Assembly (NCBI GenBank): GCA_041397865.1
Contig: JAWKVT010000001.1
Coordinates: 558,001 to 622,000 of the forward strand
Source: TMED27 sp041397865
GTDB taxonomy: Bacteria > Pseudomonadota > Alphaproteobacteria > Micavibrionales > Micavibrionaceae
Direction of reading: 5' to 3'
Length of the DNA: 64,000 nt
Shown here: positions 17,556 through 26,554 of the stretch, one piece after another
How the letters are laid out: every line of letters begins with the position of its first letter
How positions within the stretch are numbered: the stretch's first letter is position 1
Position numbers and translations under genes: made by a program
The notes under the pieces: generated by a model
What the model saw: the letters and a program-made list of their open reading frames with translations, nothing else
What the model was told of the DNA's origin: nothing
Database searches by the model: none

Positions 17556-19328
17556 TTAGAGGATTGCATTTTTTTCCGCAACATTTTCTATAGCAAAACC
17601 CGCATCTTTAATATGCATCTCGACCTTGTCCTCCCCGCCCCAATTATCAATCTTCAACGTCCCGAGCAAGTCAAACCCAGCCTTCCCTTGCTTCAGCAGC
17701 GCATCACCCAGCGGCGTTCCCACGGCGCGAAACGCCATGGCTTTCATCCGGCTTCCACCCTCCCAGTCCGAAACCATGCACCGTATATGCGCCTCGCCAA
17801 CAACATCGGCGGTGTGAATACGTACATTTTGCAGCAAAAACAACGGCTCGGAATGCTCCTGCCCGAACGGGCCGATCTGGTCCTGCAACAAATGCACCAA
17901 CGCGGGACTCGCCCCCCGCACCGTAACAACGCCGTCAATCGGCGTGTGAACATTCGCCTGTGCAGAGTCCGTCTGCCGCTCGATATGCTCGTAAAGAAAC
18001 GCCTTAAACGCCTCAACCTGCCCCTGCAAAACCGTAAAACCGCCAGCCATGGCGTGCCCGCCACCTTTTTCAATAATTCCTTCATTCCGCGCATCAATAA
18101 ACGCTTGGGCAATATGAATGCCGGGAATACTGCGCCCCGAACCGCGCCCCTCAATCTCACCCCTCTCATTCTCGGCAAACGCCACAAGCGCCGCAGGCTT
18201 CCCGTATTTTTCTTTCAAACGCCCGGCCACAAGCCCGCTAAGCCCCTGATGAAAATTCTCCGAAGCTACAAAAATCACCGGATGCTGGTCCAGCCCCTCC
18301 CGCTCAAGCATATCCAGCGCCTCACGTTCCATCTCCACCTGAATCGCCTTGCGCTTGTCATTGCAATCATTCAGCGTCCAGGCAATGTCGTTAGCCTCCT
18401 CCGCATCATCAATAGACAAAAGCCGCGCCCCGAGATCGGATTTATGCACCCGGCTCCCCGCATTAATCCGTGGCCCCAAAACAAATCCCGCATGATAAGG
18501 ATTAAGCGGCCCGCTAATGCCTGAAACCTCAATAAGCGCGTTCAGCCCCGCATTCCCACTATTTTGCATCTCTTTAAAGCCATATTTAACAAACAGCCTG
18601 TTCGGTCCCGTCAAGGGAACCATGTCGCACACAGTCCCCAGCGCCACAATATCGAGCCAACTTTTCAGCGGTGCATCCCCTTTCATTTTGTTATTCATCG
18701 CCACACACGCAAGGAACGTTACCCCCACCGCTGCCAGCATGTCATAGCCGGATGCATCGTCTTTGCGCTTAGGATTGATCACATACCGCGCCTTGGGAAG
18801 GGTCGTTTCCGCTTCATGGTGATCCAGAACAACAATCTCCAGCCCCATCTGCGTCGCCGCCTCTACCACGTCAAAAGCCGTCGTCCCGCAATCAAGCAAA
18901 AACACAATCTCCGCCCCATCTTCTTTCAACTGCTGCAAGGCCGCCACATTCGGGCCGTACCCTTCGGTCAGACGCTGGGGGATATAAATCGGCGCATCAA
19001 TCCCGTAACACTTGAAAAAACGGTGCAAAAGCGCCGAAGACGTCGCCCCGTCCACATCAAAATCCCCAAAAATCGCGATAGCGCGCTTCGCCTCAATCGC
19101 CCCGGCCATATAAACCGCCAGCGCCTCCATATCCGCCAAGGCAAAAGGATCGGGAAAATGCTCTTTTAACGTGGGATAAAGAAACGCGGGAATATCCTCA
19201 ACCCCGCGCTGCACCAAAAGCCGCGCAACGATTTCCGGCAAATCATACTGCCGCGAAAGCCTTTCCACCGCAGATATATCCGCATCCGGCATCACCCATC
19301 GCGCTTTATTTAAAGATAATGAATCCAT
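17556..19328 (-). CDS. recJ: Single-stranded-DNA-specific exonuclease RecJ
   Basis: The 590-residue 5'-3' exonuclease acts in RecF-pathway recombination and mismatch repair. The DHH-family metal-binding motifs are present: FGDFDVDGATSSALL, LLDCGTT, VLDHHEAE and, in the DHHA1 domain, GGGHAMAGGF. The ATG at 19328 (MDSLSLNK) is preferred to a GTG eight codons upstream, which falls in the flanking repeat tract. Gene order hom-glpX-recJ on one strand is a standard alphaproteobacterial arrangement. Confidence 0.93.
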   Translation of the reverse strand: MDSLSLNKARWVMPDADISAVERLSRQYDLPEIVARLLVQRGVEDIPAFLYPTLKEHFPDPFALADMEALAVYMAGAIEAKRAIAIFGDFDVDGATSSALLHRFFKCYGIDAPIYIPQRLTEGYGPNVAALQQLKEDGAEIVFLLDCGTTAFDVVEAATQMGLEIVVLDHHEAETTLPKARYVINPKRKDDASGYDMLAAVGVTFLACVAMNNKMKGDAPLKSWLDIVALGTVCDMVPLTGPNRLFVKYGFKEMQNSGNAGLNALIEVSGISGPLNPYHAGFVLGPRINAGSRVHKSDLGARLLSIDDAEEANDIAWTLNDCNDKRKAIQVEMEREALDMLEREGLDQHPVIFVASENFHQGLSGLVAGRLKEKYGKPAALVAFAENERGEIEGRGSGRSIPGIHIAQAFIDARNEGIIEKGGGHAMAGGFTVLQGQVEAFKAFLYEHIERQTDSAQANVHTPIDGVVTVRGASPALVHLLQDQIGPFGQEHSEPLFLLQNVRIHTADVVGEAHIRCMVSDWEGGSRMKAMAFRAVGTPLGDALLKQGKAGFDLLGTLKIDNWGGEDKVEMHIKDAGFAIENVAEKNAIL

Positions 19329-19332
19329 TAAA

Positions 19333-19413
19333 AAATTAGACCACCAAGACACGAATACACCAAGAAGAATTAATTAAAAAAAACTTGGTCCTCTTGGTGC
19401 CTTGGTGGTTCAA
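19333..19413. repeat. Imperfect inverted repeat of CTTGGTG-type units between recJ and glpX
   Basis: The left half reads CCACCAAGACAC then ACACCAAGAAG, and the right half CTTGGTCCTCTTGGTG then CCTTGGTGGTTCAAAA. The two halves are partly complementary and could form a long stem over an A/T-rich loop. The right half is built from a period of about ten bases and ends in GGTTCAAAA, as does the tract at 49078-49112. Confidence 0.6.
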
Positions 19414-19418
19414 AAATT

Positions 19419-20435
19419 TTAAATACTTTTAATCCACGTCTTGCGGCGGAAATTATGCGTCGCTTCAATCCGCCGCACTGTCCCGGACTTCGAACGCATC
19501 ACAATCGTCGAGGTCTTCGCCCCGCCCGGCCAGCGGCGCACACCACGCAGCATCGCCCCGTCCGTCACGCCTGTCGCGGCAAACATCACATTATCGCCCT
19601 TTGCCAGATCATCCGTCGTATAAATCGCACTCAAATCGGTAATCCCCCACTTTTCGGCCCGCTCACGCTCAATATCCGTATGAAACACGAGGCGGCCCAG
19701 CATTGACCCGCCAGTACACTGAAGCGCCGCCGCAGCCAAAACCCCTTCGGGCGCACCGCCATTGCCGACATAAAGATCAATCCCGGTATCCGGGTCGGTC
19801 GTCGCAATCACCGCGCTCACATCGCCATCACCAATCAGCGTAATCCGCGCCCCGGCGGCGCGTACATCTCTAATCAATTCCTCATGACGCGGACGGTCCA
19901 GAATACACACATTCAAATCATTCACCTGCCCGCCTTTTTCTTTCGCAAGCCTCGCCAAAACATCGCCAATCGGCGCATCAAGATCGAGAATATTCGGATC
20001 AACCCCCGGTCCGACGGCAATTTTATCCATATACGTATCGGGTGCGTTCAAAAACCCGCCCTTATCGGTCATCGCAATAACGGCCAGCGCATTCGGCCCG
20101 CCCGCCGCTGTAATATCCGTCCCCTCCAGCGGGTCCAGCGCAATATCAATCTCGGGACCCTTACCGTCTCCAACCTCTTCACCGATATAAAGCATCGGTG
20201 CCTCATCGCGCTCCCCCTCTCCAATCACGACTGTCCCGCGAATATGCAAAGAGTTCAGCGCATCGCGCATCGCATCCACAGCCACCTGATCCGCCGCAAC
20301 CTTATCCCCGCGCCCGACAAGCTTTGAAGCCGCCAAAGCCGCCGCCTCCGTTACACGCGCAACTTCCATCGCCAAATTGCGATCCATAAAATTCTCAGCG
20401 TCCGCCATCGTCTCTTTTCTTTCTGTTTGGGTCAT
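19419..20435 (-). CDS. glpX: Fructose-1,6-bisphosphatase class II
   Basis: This 338-residue cytosolic enzyme hydrolyses fructose 1,6-bisphosphate in gluconeogenesis. Metal and substrate motifs include VVIGEGERDEAPML, ALDPLEGTDITA, the GDGDVSAVI block, and YVGNGGAPEGVLAA. The first ATG is supported by GAGGAGC six bases upstream. It follows hom by 18 bp on the same strand and is probably cotranscribed with it. Confidence 0.95.
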   Translation of the reverse strand: MTQTERKETMADAENFMDRNLAMEVARVTEAAALAASKLVGRGDKVAADQVAVDAMRDALNSLHIRGTVVIGEGERDEAPMLYIGEEVGDGKGPEIDIALDPLEGTDITAAGGPNALAVIAMTDKGGFLNAPDTYMDKIAVGPGVDPNILDLDAPIGDVLARLAKEKGGQVNDLNVCILDRPRHEELIRDVRAAGARITLIGDGDVSAVIATTDPDTGIDLYVGNGGAPEGVLAAAALQCTGGSMLGRLVFHTDIERERAEKWGITDLSAIYTTDDLAKGDNVMFAATGVTDGAMLRGVRRWPGGAKTSTIVMRSKSGTVRRIEATHNFRRKTWIKSI

Positions 20436-20453
20436 TTTAAGCTCCTCGGGCCG

Positions 20454-21749
20454 CTACTCTAACGCCTCTATCCGCATCAAACAAGGCTCTTCCGTCACAA
20501 CGTCCAAATCGTTAAACGCCGCGCAAGCCCTCATCACAGCTCCGTGGCGCACCTCATGCGTTGTCAGGACAACCGGAACCGGCTGCCCCGGGTCGCGCCC
20601 GCGCTGCAACAAGCCCTCAATCGAAATATCCTCATCGCGCAAAATTGCCGAGATATCGGCGATAACGCCCGGCTGGTCCAAAACCATCAAACGCAGATAA
20701 TACCGGCTATGCGTATCCTCCAGCGCCATCCACGCCGGCTCTTGTAAATCATCCGCCGGAATGCCGAATGTTGGTACATGAAAGCCCCGCGCAATATCGA
20801 CAATATCGCTCATCACCGCCGAAGCCGTCGGTCCCTCGCCCGCACCCTTCCCGGTCAGCAAGGGCGTTTCAACACTATCGCACACAACGCAAACCGCGTT
20901 ATAAACATCCTCAACCGTCCCGATCGGATTAGAAAGCGGCACAAGACAAGGCTCTAAAACCTGCATCAGCTTGCCATCCACCCGCTTGGCAATGCCCAAA
21001 AGCTTGATCCGGTAGCCAAACTCATCCGCATAGGCAATATCATCCGCCGTAATCCCGCGAATACCCGTAATCTTTAAATTCCCGAAATCCGGCTTAACCC
21101 CGAAAGCGATCGAAGAAAGCAAAGCCAGCTTATGCCCTGCATCAATCCCGTCAATATCAAGATCCGGCGGCGTTTCCGCATAGCCCGCTTCCTGCGCCTC
21201 CTTTAAAATCACATCAAAATCCCGGCCCGTCTCGCGCATCGCCGTAAGCATATAATTGCACGTCCCGTTCAAAATACCGAACACGCCGTCAATCCGGTTT
21301 CCCGCAAACCCCTCGCGCATCGCCTTAATAATCGGAATCCCCCCGGCCACGGCCGCCTCATAGGCCAGCGATACATTATGATCCTCCGCCAGCTTCGCCA
21401 ACTCAAATCCATGATGCGCCAGCAAGGCCTTATTCGCCGTCACCACATGCTTCCCATTGGAAAGCGCAGCCTTAACGAGAGTCTTAGCAAGCCCCTCCGA
21501 ACCGCCGATCATCTCCACAACCACATCGACATCCGCCCGCCCGGCAAGATCTGCCGCGTCATCAACCCATTCATAGCCTGAAAGGTCAACCCCGCGATCC
21601 TTCCCCGCATCACGCGCCGATACCGCCGTAATCTCTACCGCCCGGCCCGCACGCATCGCCAGCATATCGCCATGCTTTTGCACGATTTTAACAACCCCGG
21701 TCCCGACGGTCCCCAAGCCCGCAATCCCCAAACGTAATGGTTCAGACAT
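20454..21749 (-). CDS. hom: Homoserine dehydrogenase
   Basis: The 431-residue enzyme reduces aspartate semialdehyde to homoserine on the way to threonine and methionine. The Rossmann fold opens with GIAGLGTVGTGVV; catalytic-domain motifs include ANKALLAHHG, AAVAGGIPIIKAMRE and ILNGTCNYML. A C-terminal ACT domain (from about residue 350, YYLRLMVLDQPGVIADI) indicates feedback control, probably by threonine. The ATG at 21749 has AAGGA six bases upstream; the TTG one codon earlier is less likely. Confidence 0.95.
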   Translation of the reverse strand: MSEPLRLGIAGLGTVGTGVVKIVQKHGDMLAMRAGRAVEITAVSARDAGKDRGVDLSGYEWVDDAADLAGRADVDVVVEMIGGSEGLAKTLVKAALSNGKHVVTANKALLAHHGFELAKLAEDHNVSLAYEAAVAGGIPIIKAMREGFAGNRIDGVFGILNGTCNYMLTAMRETGRDFDVILKEAQEAGYAETPPDLDIDGIDAGHKLALLSSIAFGVKPDFGNLKITGIRGITADDIAYADEFGYRIKLLGIAKRVDGKLMQVLEPCLVPLSNPIGTVEDVYNAVCVVCDSVETPLLTGKGAGEGPTASAVMSDIVDIARGFHVPTFGIPADDLQEPAWMALEDTHSRYYLRLMVLDQPGVIADISAILRDEDISIEGLLQRGRDPGQPVPVVLTTHEVRHGAVMRACAAFNDLDVVTEEPCLMRIEALE

Positions 21750-21793
21750 CAAAATTCCTTCTTTGAATAAATATGAATGCTATTGGTAAGGAT

Positions 21794-22618
21794 TTACCGG
21801 GAAATTTCAACCCGTCTTGCTGCTTCTTCCGCCGTTTTTCCATCCACTTGCAAAGGCGGACGAACATCCCCCCACGCCATAACGCGGATAAAATCAGCCG
21901 GGACGCCGTTTTCAATCAACCCGCGCGCCACGGCAAACGCCCGGTCCATGGAAATTTTCAGGTTTACAATCTTGCGCTGCGCCGCCCCATCGTAATTCGC
22001 CTTAACACTGGAATGCCCCTCAACGGTAATCCCCCGCCCCGAAGCCTCATTAAACTGCAAGGCCACAGAGGCAACTTTGCCCTGCGCCTCTGGCGAAAGC
22101 GCCGCAGAATCATGGCCGAAATAGACGATAACCTTATCCCCATCATGCCCTTCAAGAGCAACATAATCCTCTTCACGCATCACCTGTTCCACAGGCGGCG
22201 GCGGAGCGGCATGCGCAGGAGCATTCGCCAAAGGCGTAAAGTCTTCAAACGGGAAAATCTCTACACTCGGATTGGCCGCATAAACCCGTGGAGCGGGCGC
22301 ATAATCAACCGCAGCAGGCTGAACCGCAGCAGAGTCATAATCAGGCTCATAATACGGCGCTCCCGCCACAGGCTCATCGAGATCAAAAACCTGCACCCGT
22401 CCGTCCGTATGACGTGAAATCGCCTCCGCCACGCTGATCGGCTCCGGCGCATAGGCAGACTGGTCTACAACCTCTATCGCCCCTCCAGGTTTGCCGGTCT
22501 GCAACCGCTCATCCTCGCCGGTGTCAAAATACGAACACCCCCCAAGCAACAATGGCAGCAAAATACCGGCACAGAAAATGCATAGAAGCCTTGAGAATGA
22601 TTTGCGCAGTGTCTTCAT
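21794..22618 (-). CDS. OmpA-family lipoprotein
   Basis: The 274-residue protein has a lipoprotein signal ending in LLLGGC (Cys near residue 28), a long Ala/Pro-rich linker (about 40-145) and a C-terminal OmpA/Pal-type peptidoglycan-binding domain. That domain includes YFGHDSAALSPEAQGKV, VEGHSSVKA and DRAFAVARGLIENGV. It is probably anchored in the outer membrane and tethered to peptidoglycan. It stands alone, 41 bp downstream of the hom start on the same strand, and is divergent from phaC. Confidence 0.85.
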   Translation of the reverse strand: MKTLRKSFSRLLCIFCAGILLPLLLGGCSYFDTGEDERLQTGKPGGAIEVVDQSAYAPEPISVAEAISRHTDGRVQVFDLDEPVAGAPYYEPDYDSAAVQPAAVDYAPAPRVYAANPSVEIFPFEDFTPLANAPAHAAPPPPVEQVMREEDYVALEGHDGDKVIVYFGHDSAALSPEAQGKVASVALQFNEASGRGITVEGHSSVKANYDGAAQRKIVNLKISMDRAFAVARGLIENGVPADFIRVMAWGDVRPPLQVDGKTAEEAARRVEISR

Positions 22619-22789
22619 GGAATCATCTTCAAACGATTCTCATACCGCGTTCAAGCCTTCACACAAGGTTATACGCAAAATCATGCGCAATAATTTCTAT
22701 CGCTTTATGCTGCGTTTTTGTGTATAGTCTGTTTTTCTTTGCTGCATTTATGCTGCGGTTTCATAACCTTACACAAGAACGGTTAGACA

Positions 22790-24661
22790 ATGGTTCAGGT
22801 TTTTTACAACATGCCCGATCGTAAAGATAACAAGCGCACGCCGCTGAACGATAATCAGGAAGCTTTCCGCAAGCAAATGGAAAGCCTGCCGGACCCCGCA
22901 CAGCTTTCTCAGGCCCTTATGAACGCCTACCAAAAATCCCAGCCTCTTTTCATGGAAATGCTCCAACGCATGCAGGAAACCGGGCCGCAAATGGATATGG
23001 AGGATTTCGACCCCGACCCTATGAATGTCGCGCCCTCTTCAATGAATTTGATGGCCTCTATGATACAAAACCCCCTGAAAATGTGGGAAGCCCAAATGCA
23101 ATACGGCCAAAAACAGGCTCAGCTCTGGCAATCCAGCATCAACAAGTTATGGGGCCTTGAAAGCCAGCCGGTCATACAGCCCCAAAAAGGCGACAAGCGT
23201 TTTAAATCCGAAAGCTGGAACGACAGCGTCTTTTTCGACTTTATCAAACAATACTATTTGCTCGCCTGCGACTTCGTACAGCAAAACATCGAAAACGCCG
23301 AGGGCCTATCCGAAGCCGAAAAAAAGAAGCTCGCCTTCTCTTCAAAACTAACGCTCGACGCCCTCTCCCCGTCGAACTTCGCCATGACCAACCCCGATGT
23401 CCTCAGCGAAACCCTCAAAAGCGGCGGCGAAAACCTCATTCGCGGCCTGCAAAACATGCGTCAGGATCTCGAACGCGGCCACGGCCAGCTTAAAATCAGC
23501 ACCACAAATTACGACGCCTTCAAACTCGGCGAAAACATCGCCACCACGCCCGGTCACGTCGTCTATGAAAACGACCTGATGCAGCTCATCCAGTATGAAC
23601 CGCAAACGAAACAAGTGTTCAAACGCCCCCTGTTGGTCGTTCCTCCATGGATCAACAAATACTATATCCTTGATTTACAAGCCGAAAGCTCCTTCATCCG
23701 CTGGGCCGTGGAACAAGGCCACACGGTTTTTTGCATCTCATGGGTCAACCCGGACGCAAAACTCGCCCAAAAAGGGTTCGAGTCTTACATGCATGAAGGC
23801 ATCATCGCCGCCCTCGACGAAATAAAAGAAATCACCGGCCAGCCCGATTGCAACGCCGTGGGCTATTGCCTCGGCGGCACGCTGCTCGCCACAACCATGG
23901 CTTGGCTCGCCGCAAAAAAGAAAGCGGCCCGCATCGCTTCGGCGACCTTCCTTACGACACTCATTGACTTCGCCGATGCCGGTGACATGAAACTGTTCAT
24001 GGATGAAGAACAAATCGACGACATGATCCGGCTTATGGACCGCAAAGGCGTGCTAAAGGCCGAAGAACTCCAGCGTACATTCAGCCTCCTGCGCGCCAAC
24101 GACCTGATCTGGTCTTTCGTGGTAAACAACTACCTGATGGGCAAGGAACCCTTCCCCTTCGACCTGCTCTACTGGAACGATGATTCCACCAACATGCCCG
24201 CCAAAATGCACAGCTTCTATCTGAAAAACATGTACCGCGATAACCTGCTCCGCAAACCCGGCGGCATCGAAATTGACGGCGTAAAAATAGACATCCGCAA
24301 AATCAAAGCCCCCTGCTACTTCCTCTCCACCAAGGAAGACCACATCGCCCCGTGGAAAGCCACCTACGAAACAACACAGCTCGTCAGCGGCCCGAAAACC
24401 TTCACCCTCGCCGCCTCCGGCCACATTGCCGGGGTCGTAAACCCACCATCAAAAAAGAAATACAGCTATTGGTCCGCCCCCGAAAACGAAACACCGGGAA
24501 TAGCCGATGACTGGTTCGAAGGCGCAAGGGAAACCGAAGGTTCATGGTGGCCGCACTGGGGCGAATGGATGGAAAAATTCGGAGAAGGAAAAACCAAGGC
24601 CCGCGAAATCAAAACCCCCATCGAACCCGCCCCGGGCCGCTATGTGATGGTGAAGAGCTAG
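22790..24661 (+). CDS. phaC: Class I poly(3-hydroxyalkanoate) synthase
   Basis: The 623-residue enzyme polymerises 3-hydroxyacyl-CoA into polyester granules. The lipase-like box GYCLGG places the catalytic Cys at residue 360, with Asp517 (TKEDHIAPW) and His545 (ASGHIAG) completing the triad. The C-terminal block with SYWSAPENETPG and GSWWPHWGEWM is typical of class I. The N-terminal 120 residues are Met/Gln-rich and poorly conserved. An alternative ATG seven codons later (MPDRKDN) is possible. phaA, phaB and phasin genes are not adjacent. A strong terminator follows. Confidence 0.93.
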   Translation: MVQVFYNMPDRKDNKRTPLNDNQEAFRKQMESLPDPAQLSQALMNAYQKSQPLFMEMLQRMQETGPQMDMEDFDPDPMNVAPSSMNLMASMIQNPLKMWEAQMQYGQKQAQLWQSSINKLWGLESQPVIQPQKGDKRFKSESWNDSVFFDFIKQYYLLACDFVQQNIENAEGLSEAEKKKLAFSSKLTLDALSPSNFAMTNPDVLSETLKSGGENLIRGLQNMRQDLERGHGQLKISTTNYDAFKLGENIATTPGHVVYENDLMQLIQYEPQTKQVFKRPLLVVPPWINKYYILDLQAESSFIRWAVEQGHTVFCISWVNPDAKLAQKGFESYMHEGIIAALDEIKEITGQPDCNAVGYCLGGTLLATTMAWLAAKKKAARIASATFLTTLIDFADAGDMKLFMDEEQIDDMIRLMDRKGVLKAEELQRTFSLLRANDLIWSFVVNNYLMGKEPFPFDLLYWNDDSTNMPAKMHSFYLKNMYRDNLLRKPGGIEIDGVKIDIRKIKAPCYFLSTKEDHIAPWKATYETTQLVSGPKTFTLAASGHIAGVVNPPSKKKYSYWSAPENETPGIADDWFEGARETEGSWWPHWGEWMEKFGEGKTKAREIKTPIEPAPGRYVMVKS

Positions 24662-24696
24662 GAATTGAATAGCCCCCCCAGATGTCCTTCTATAAA

Positions 24697-24728
24697 AAAC
24701 GCCCCGATATCCCGGGGCGCTTCTTTTT
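24697..24728 (+). terminator. Intrinsic terminator of phaC
   Basis: CGCCCCG and CGGGGCG form a 7-bp G/C stem over a short loop, followed by CTTCTTTTT. It lies 36 bp after the phaC stop. Confidence 0.85.
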
Positions 24729-24784
24729 GTGAAACCTTGGTAGAGGAGATCACAAATTCTTTTTACGTGTAAAAGTGTACGCAC

Positions 24785-24891
24785 ATAGAGCAAACAGCAT
24801 TTTGATGTGGCAAGGAAAATAAGGCGAAGCGTACGAAAAGTACCTGAGCCGAAATTTAACGCCGTCCACAGCGAAATGATGGAAGCTCTAT
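24785..24891. repeat. 107-bp imperfect palindrome ending at the rpsI stop codon
   Basis: The arms match well: ATAGAGC at the left edge pairs with GCTCTAT at the right edge, and GCATTTTGATGTGG pairs with CCACAGCGAAATGATGG. The centre is GTAC-GAAAA-GTAC at about 24831-24843. The right edge overlaps the rpsI stop codon (24888-24890). Transcription from rpsI would give a very long hairpin. A second element of the same size and placement is at 49915-50020. Confidence 0.75.
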
Positions 24892-25427
24892 CTTTTAGCC
24901 CACTGCTTGGTCCGGCGCGCTTTGTGCTTACCAACCTTCTTCCGCTCGACAATCCGCGCATCGCGGGTCATCATTCCGGCTTTCTTCAAGGCCGGACGCG
25001 TTTCAGGGTCAAACTTCTCCAACGCGCGGGAAATGCCGTGACGCACCGCACCGGCCTGACCGGACAAACCACCGCCCTTCACCGTACAAATCACATCGAA
25101 TTTCCCCACCTGATTCACAATCAGAAACGGCTGGTTCAAAATCAAACGCTGCGTCTGACGGGCAAAGTAAACCGCCTGGTCACGGCCATTTACAATCACT
25201 TTACCGCTACCCGGCTTGATCCAGACCCGCGCCACAGCATCCTTCCGGCGGCCCGTGCCATAGGCACGCCCCAACTTGTCCAGTTCCTGAACACGCTTCA
25301 CCGGCTCATCCGCCGCCTTAACGTCTTTAGCAACCTCTCCGGCCTCCGCTTGCGCGGCATCGGCTTTCACAGCCGCACCCAGATCTTTAAGGTCTTTTAC
25401 TTCTTTGGTTTCATCTTTTTTGGCCAT
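24888..25427 (-). CDS. rpsI: 30S ribosomal protein S9
   Basis: The 179-residue protein has the S9 core from about residue 53 (GRAYGTGRRKDAVARVW) to the basic C-terminal tail ending in K-R, which reaches toward P-site tRNA. The first 50 residues are an Ala/Lys/Asp/Glu-rich extension, longer than in Escherichia coli S9 (130 residues) but common in alphaproteobacteria. The pattern GKVIVNGRD and GGGLSGQAGAVRHGI is diagnostic. It lies 5 bp after rplM in the usual rplM-rpsI operon. Confidence 0.97.
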   Translation of the reverse strand: MAKKDETKEVKDLKDLGAAVKADAAQAEAGEVAKDVKAADEPVKRVQELDKLGRAYGTGRRKDAVARVWIKPGSGKVIVNGRDQAVYFARQTQRLILNQPFLIVNQVGKFDVICTVKGGGLSGQAGAVRHGISRALEKFDPETRPALKKAGMMTRDARIVERKKVGKHKARRTKQWAKR

Positions 25428-25432
25428 GTCGT

Positions 25433-25897
25433 TTAGCCTCTCTTGTTCTTGGGATTCATGGATGCAATATCAAGCACTTCAGGCTTCTGCGCCTCGTGCG
25501 GATGCGCGGCTCCGGCGTAAACTTTCAGATTACCAAACACCTTGTAACCCAAAGGACCTTTCGGCAACATACGCTGCACCGCCTTCTCAACAACCCGCTC
25601 AGGGTGCTTGCCGTCAAGAATCTGCCCCTTGGAGCGTTGCTTGATCCCGCCCGGATACCCGGTATGCCAGTAAAAAATATCGCCATCGCGCTTATTGCCC
25701 GTAAGGCGAACCTTCTCGGCATTAATCACGATCACATTATCGCCGTCATCAACATGCGGCGTAAAAGAAGGCTTGTGCTTCCCGCGAAGACGAAGGGCGA
25801 TAATGCTGGCCAGACGTCCCAACACGACGTCTTCGGCATCAACAAGCACCCATTTCTTCTCGACTTCTGCGGGCTTTGCAGATGTTGTTTTGCTCAT
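25433..25897 (-). CDS. rplM: 50S ribosomal protein L13
   Basis: The 154-residue protein shows the L13 signatures KKWVLVDAEDVVLGRLAS, RGKHKPSFTPHVDDGD and RVVEKAVQRMLPKGPLG. The ATG at 25897 is used because AAAGGAT precedes it by 7 bp and the next upstream in-frame start would add 44 unrelated residues. It is the first gene of the rplM-rpsI operon and has a good promoter candidate upstream. Confidence 0.97.
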   Translation of the reverse strand: MSKTTSAKPAEVEKKWVLVDAEDVVLGRLASIIALRLRGKHKPSFTPHVDDGDNVIVINAEKVRLTGNKRDGDIFYWHTGYPGGIKQRSKGQILDGKHPERVVEKAVQRMLPKGPLGYKVFGNLKVYAGAAHPHEAQKPEVLDIASMNPKNKRG

Positions 25898-25928
25898 AAC
25901 TTTATCCTTTAATATAAAAAGTGCTCCG

Positions 25929-25957
25929 TTTATGCATGAAAGCCTCCACCGCGTCAA
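25929..25957 (-). promoter_or_regulatory. Probable promoter of rplM-rpsI
   Basis: On the minus strand, TTGACG (25952-25957) and CATAAA (25929-25934) are 17 bp apart, and the start of rplM lies 31 bp further on. The spacing and -35 box are near consensus; the -10 box is weaker. Confidence 0.45.
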
Positions 25958-26022
25958 CAAAAAACAAACAAAAACAGAAAGATAAAAGCACGGTATTAAA
26001 ACACCCTGAATTTTGTTTTTTA

Positions 26023-26051
26023 TTGACATATAGCTTTCAACCGCTTAAAAA
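26023..26051 (+). promoter_or_regulatory. Probable promoter of the small secreted-protein gene at 26081
   Basis: TTGACA (26023-26028) and TAAAAA (26046-26051) are separated by 17 bp, leaving a short leader before the ATG at 26081. The -35 box is a perfect match to the sigma-70 consensus. Confidence 0.45.
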
Positions 26052-26080
26052 GCTCCATCTCACAAAACAAAGGCAAACAC

Positions 26081-26548
26081 ATGAACTACAAAACAGCAGC
26101 CTTAGCCGCCTTTATAGGTTTGAACCCAATAGGCACAGCACAAGCAGAAGAAAAAGATGTTTTATCTATAAACAACGAAATTCCGTATGTAAAATGCCTG
26201 ACAAACGGCCATGCTATCGAAATGATAATGCAACGCGAATTGAAGGTTACGTCAAGCAACATAGGCCGGGATTTCCGAAAAGCCGTTACCTTATTTGGAC
26301 AGGAGTTTGTACACCCCCTACAAGAAAACTTGGATACTTTTTTAAGTGGCAGGGAAATAAACGCACAGCTTGACGAAGATCTTCCCAGATTTTTAACCGA
26401 AACGGAAGAAAGGCTGAACGCAAGCTTCACAAAAGCCCTGAAACAACAGAGTCCCGCCATAGAGGTTACAATTAAAGACAACGGCACAAGCGCCAGAATA
26501 AACAAACATCTACCGAAATGTGCCGTGAAAGGCTTGACGATAATATAA
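26081..26548 (+). CDS. Small secreted protein of unknown function
   Basis: The 155 residues begin with a signal peptide (MNYKTAALAAFIGLNPIGTA, likely cut after AQA). The mature part is about 130 residues, mostly helical, with two Cys (one in VKCLTNG, one in PKCAVKG) that could form a disulfide. I do not recognise a family. It is A/T-richer than its neighbours, sits alone between rplM and dusB, and converges on dusB with a 6-bp gap. Confidence 0.65.
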   Translation: MNYKTAALAAFIGLNPIGTAQAEEKDVLSINNEIPYVKCLTNGHAIEMIMQRELKVTSSNIGRDFRKAVTLFGQEFVHPLQENLDTFLSGREINAQLDEDLPRFLTETEERLNASFTKALKQQSPAIEVTIKDNGTSARINKHLPKCAVKGLTII

Positions 26549-26554
26549 CGCCCC

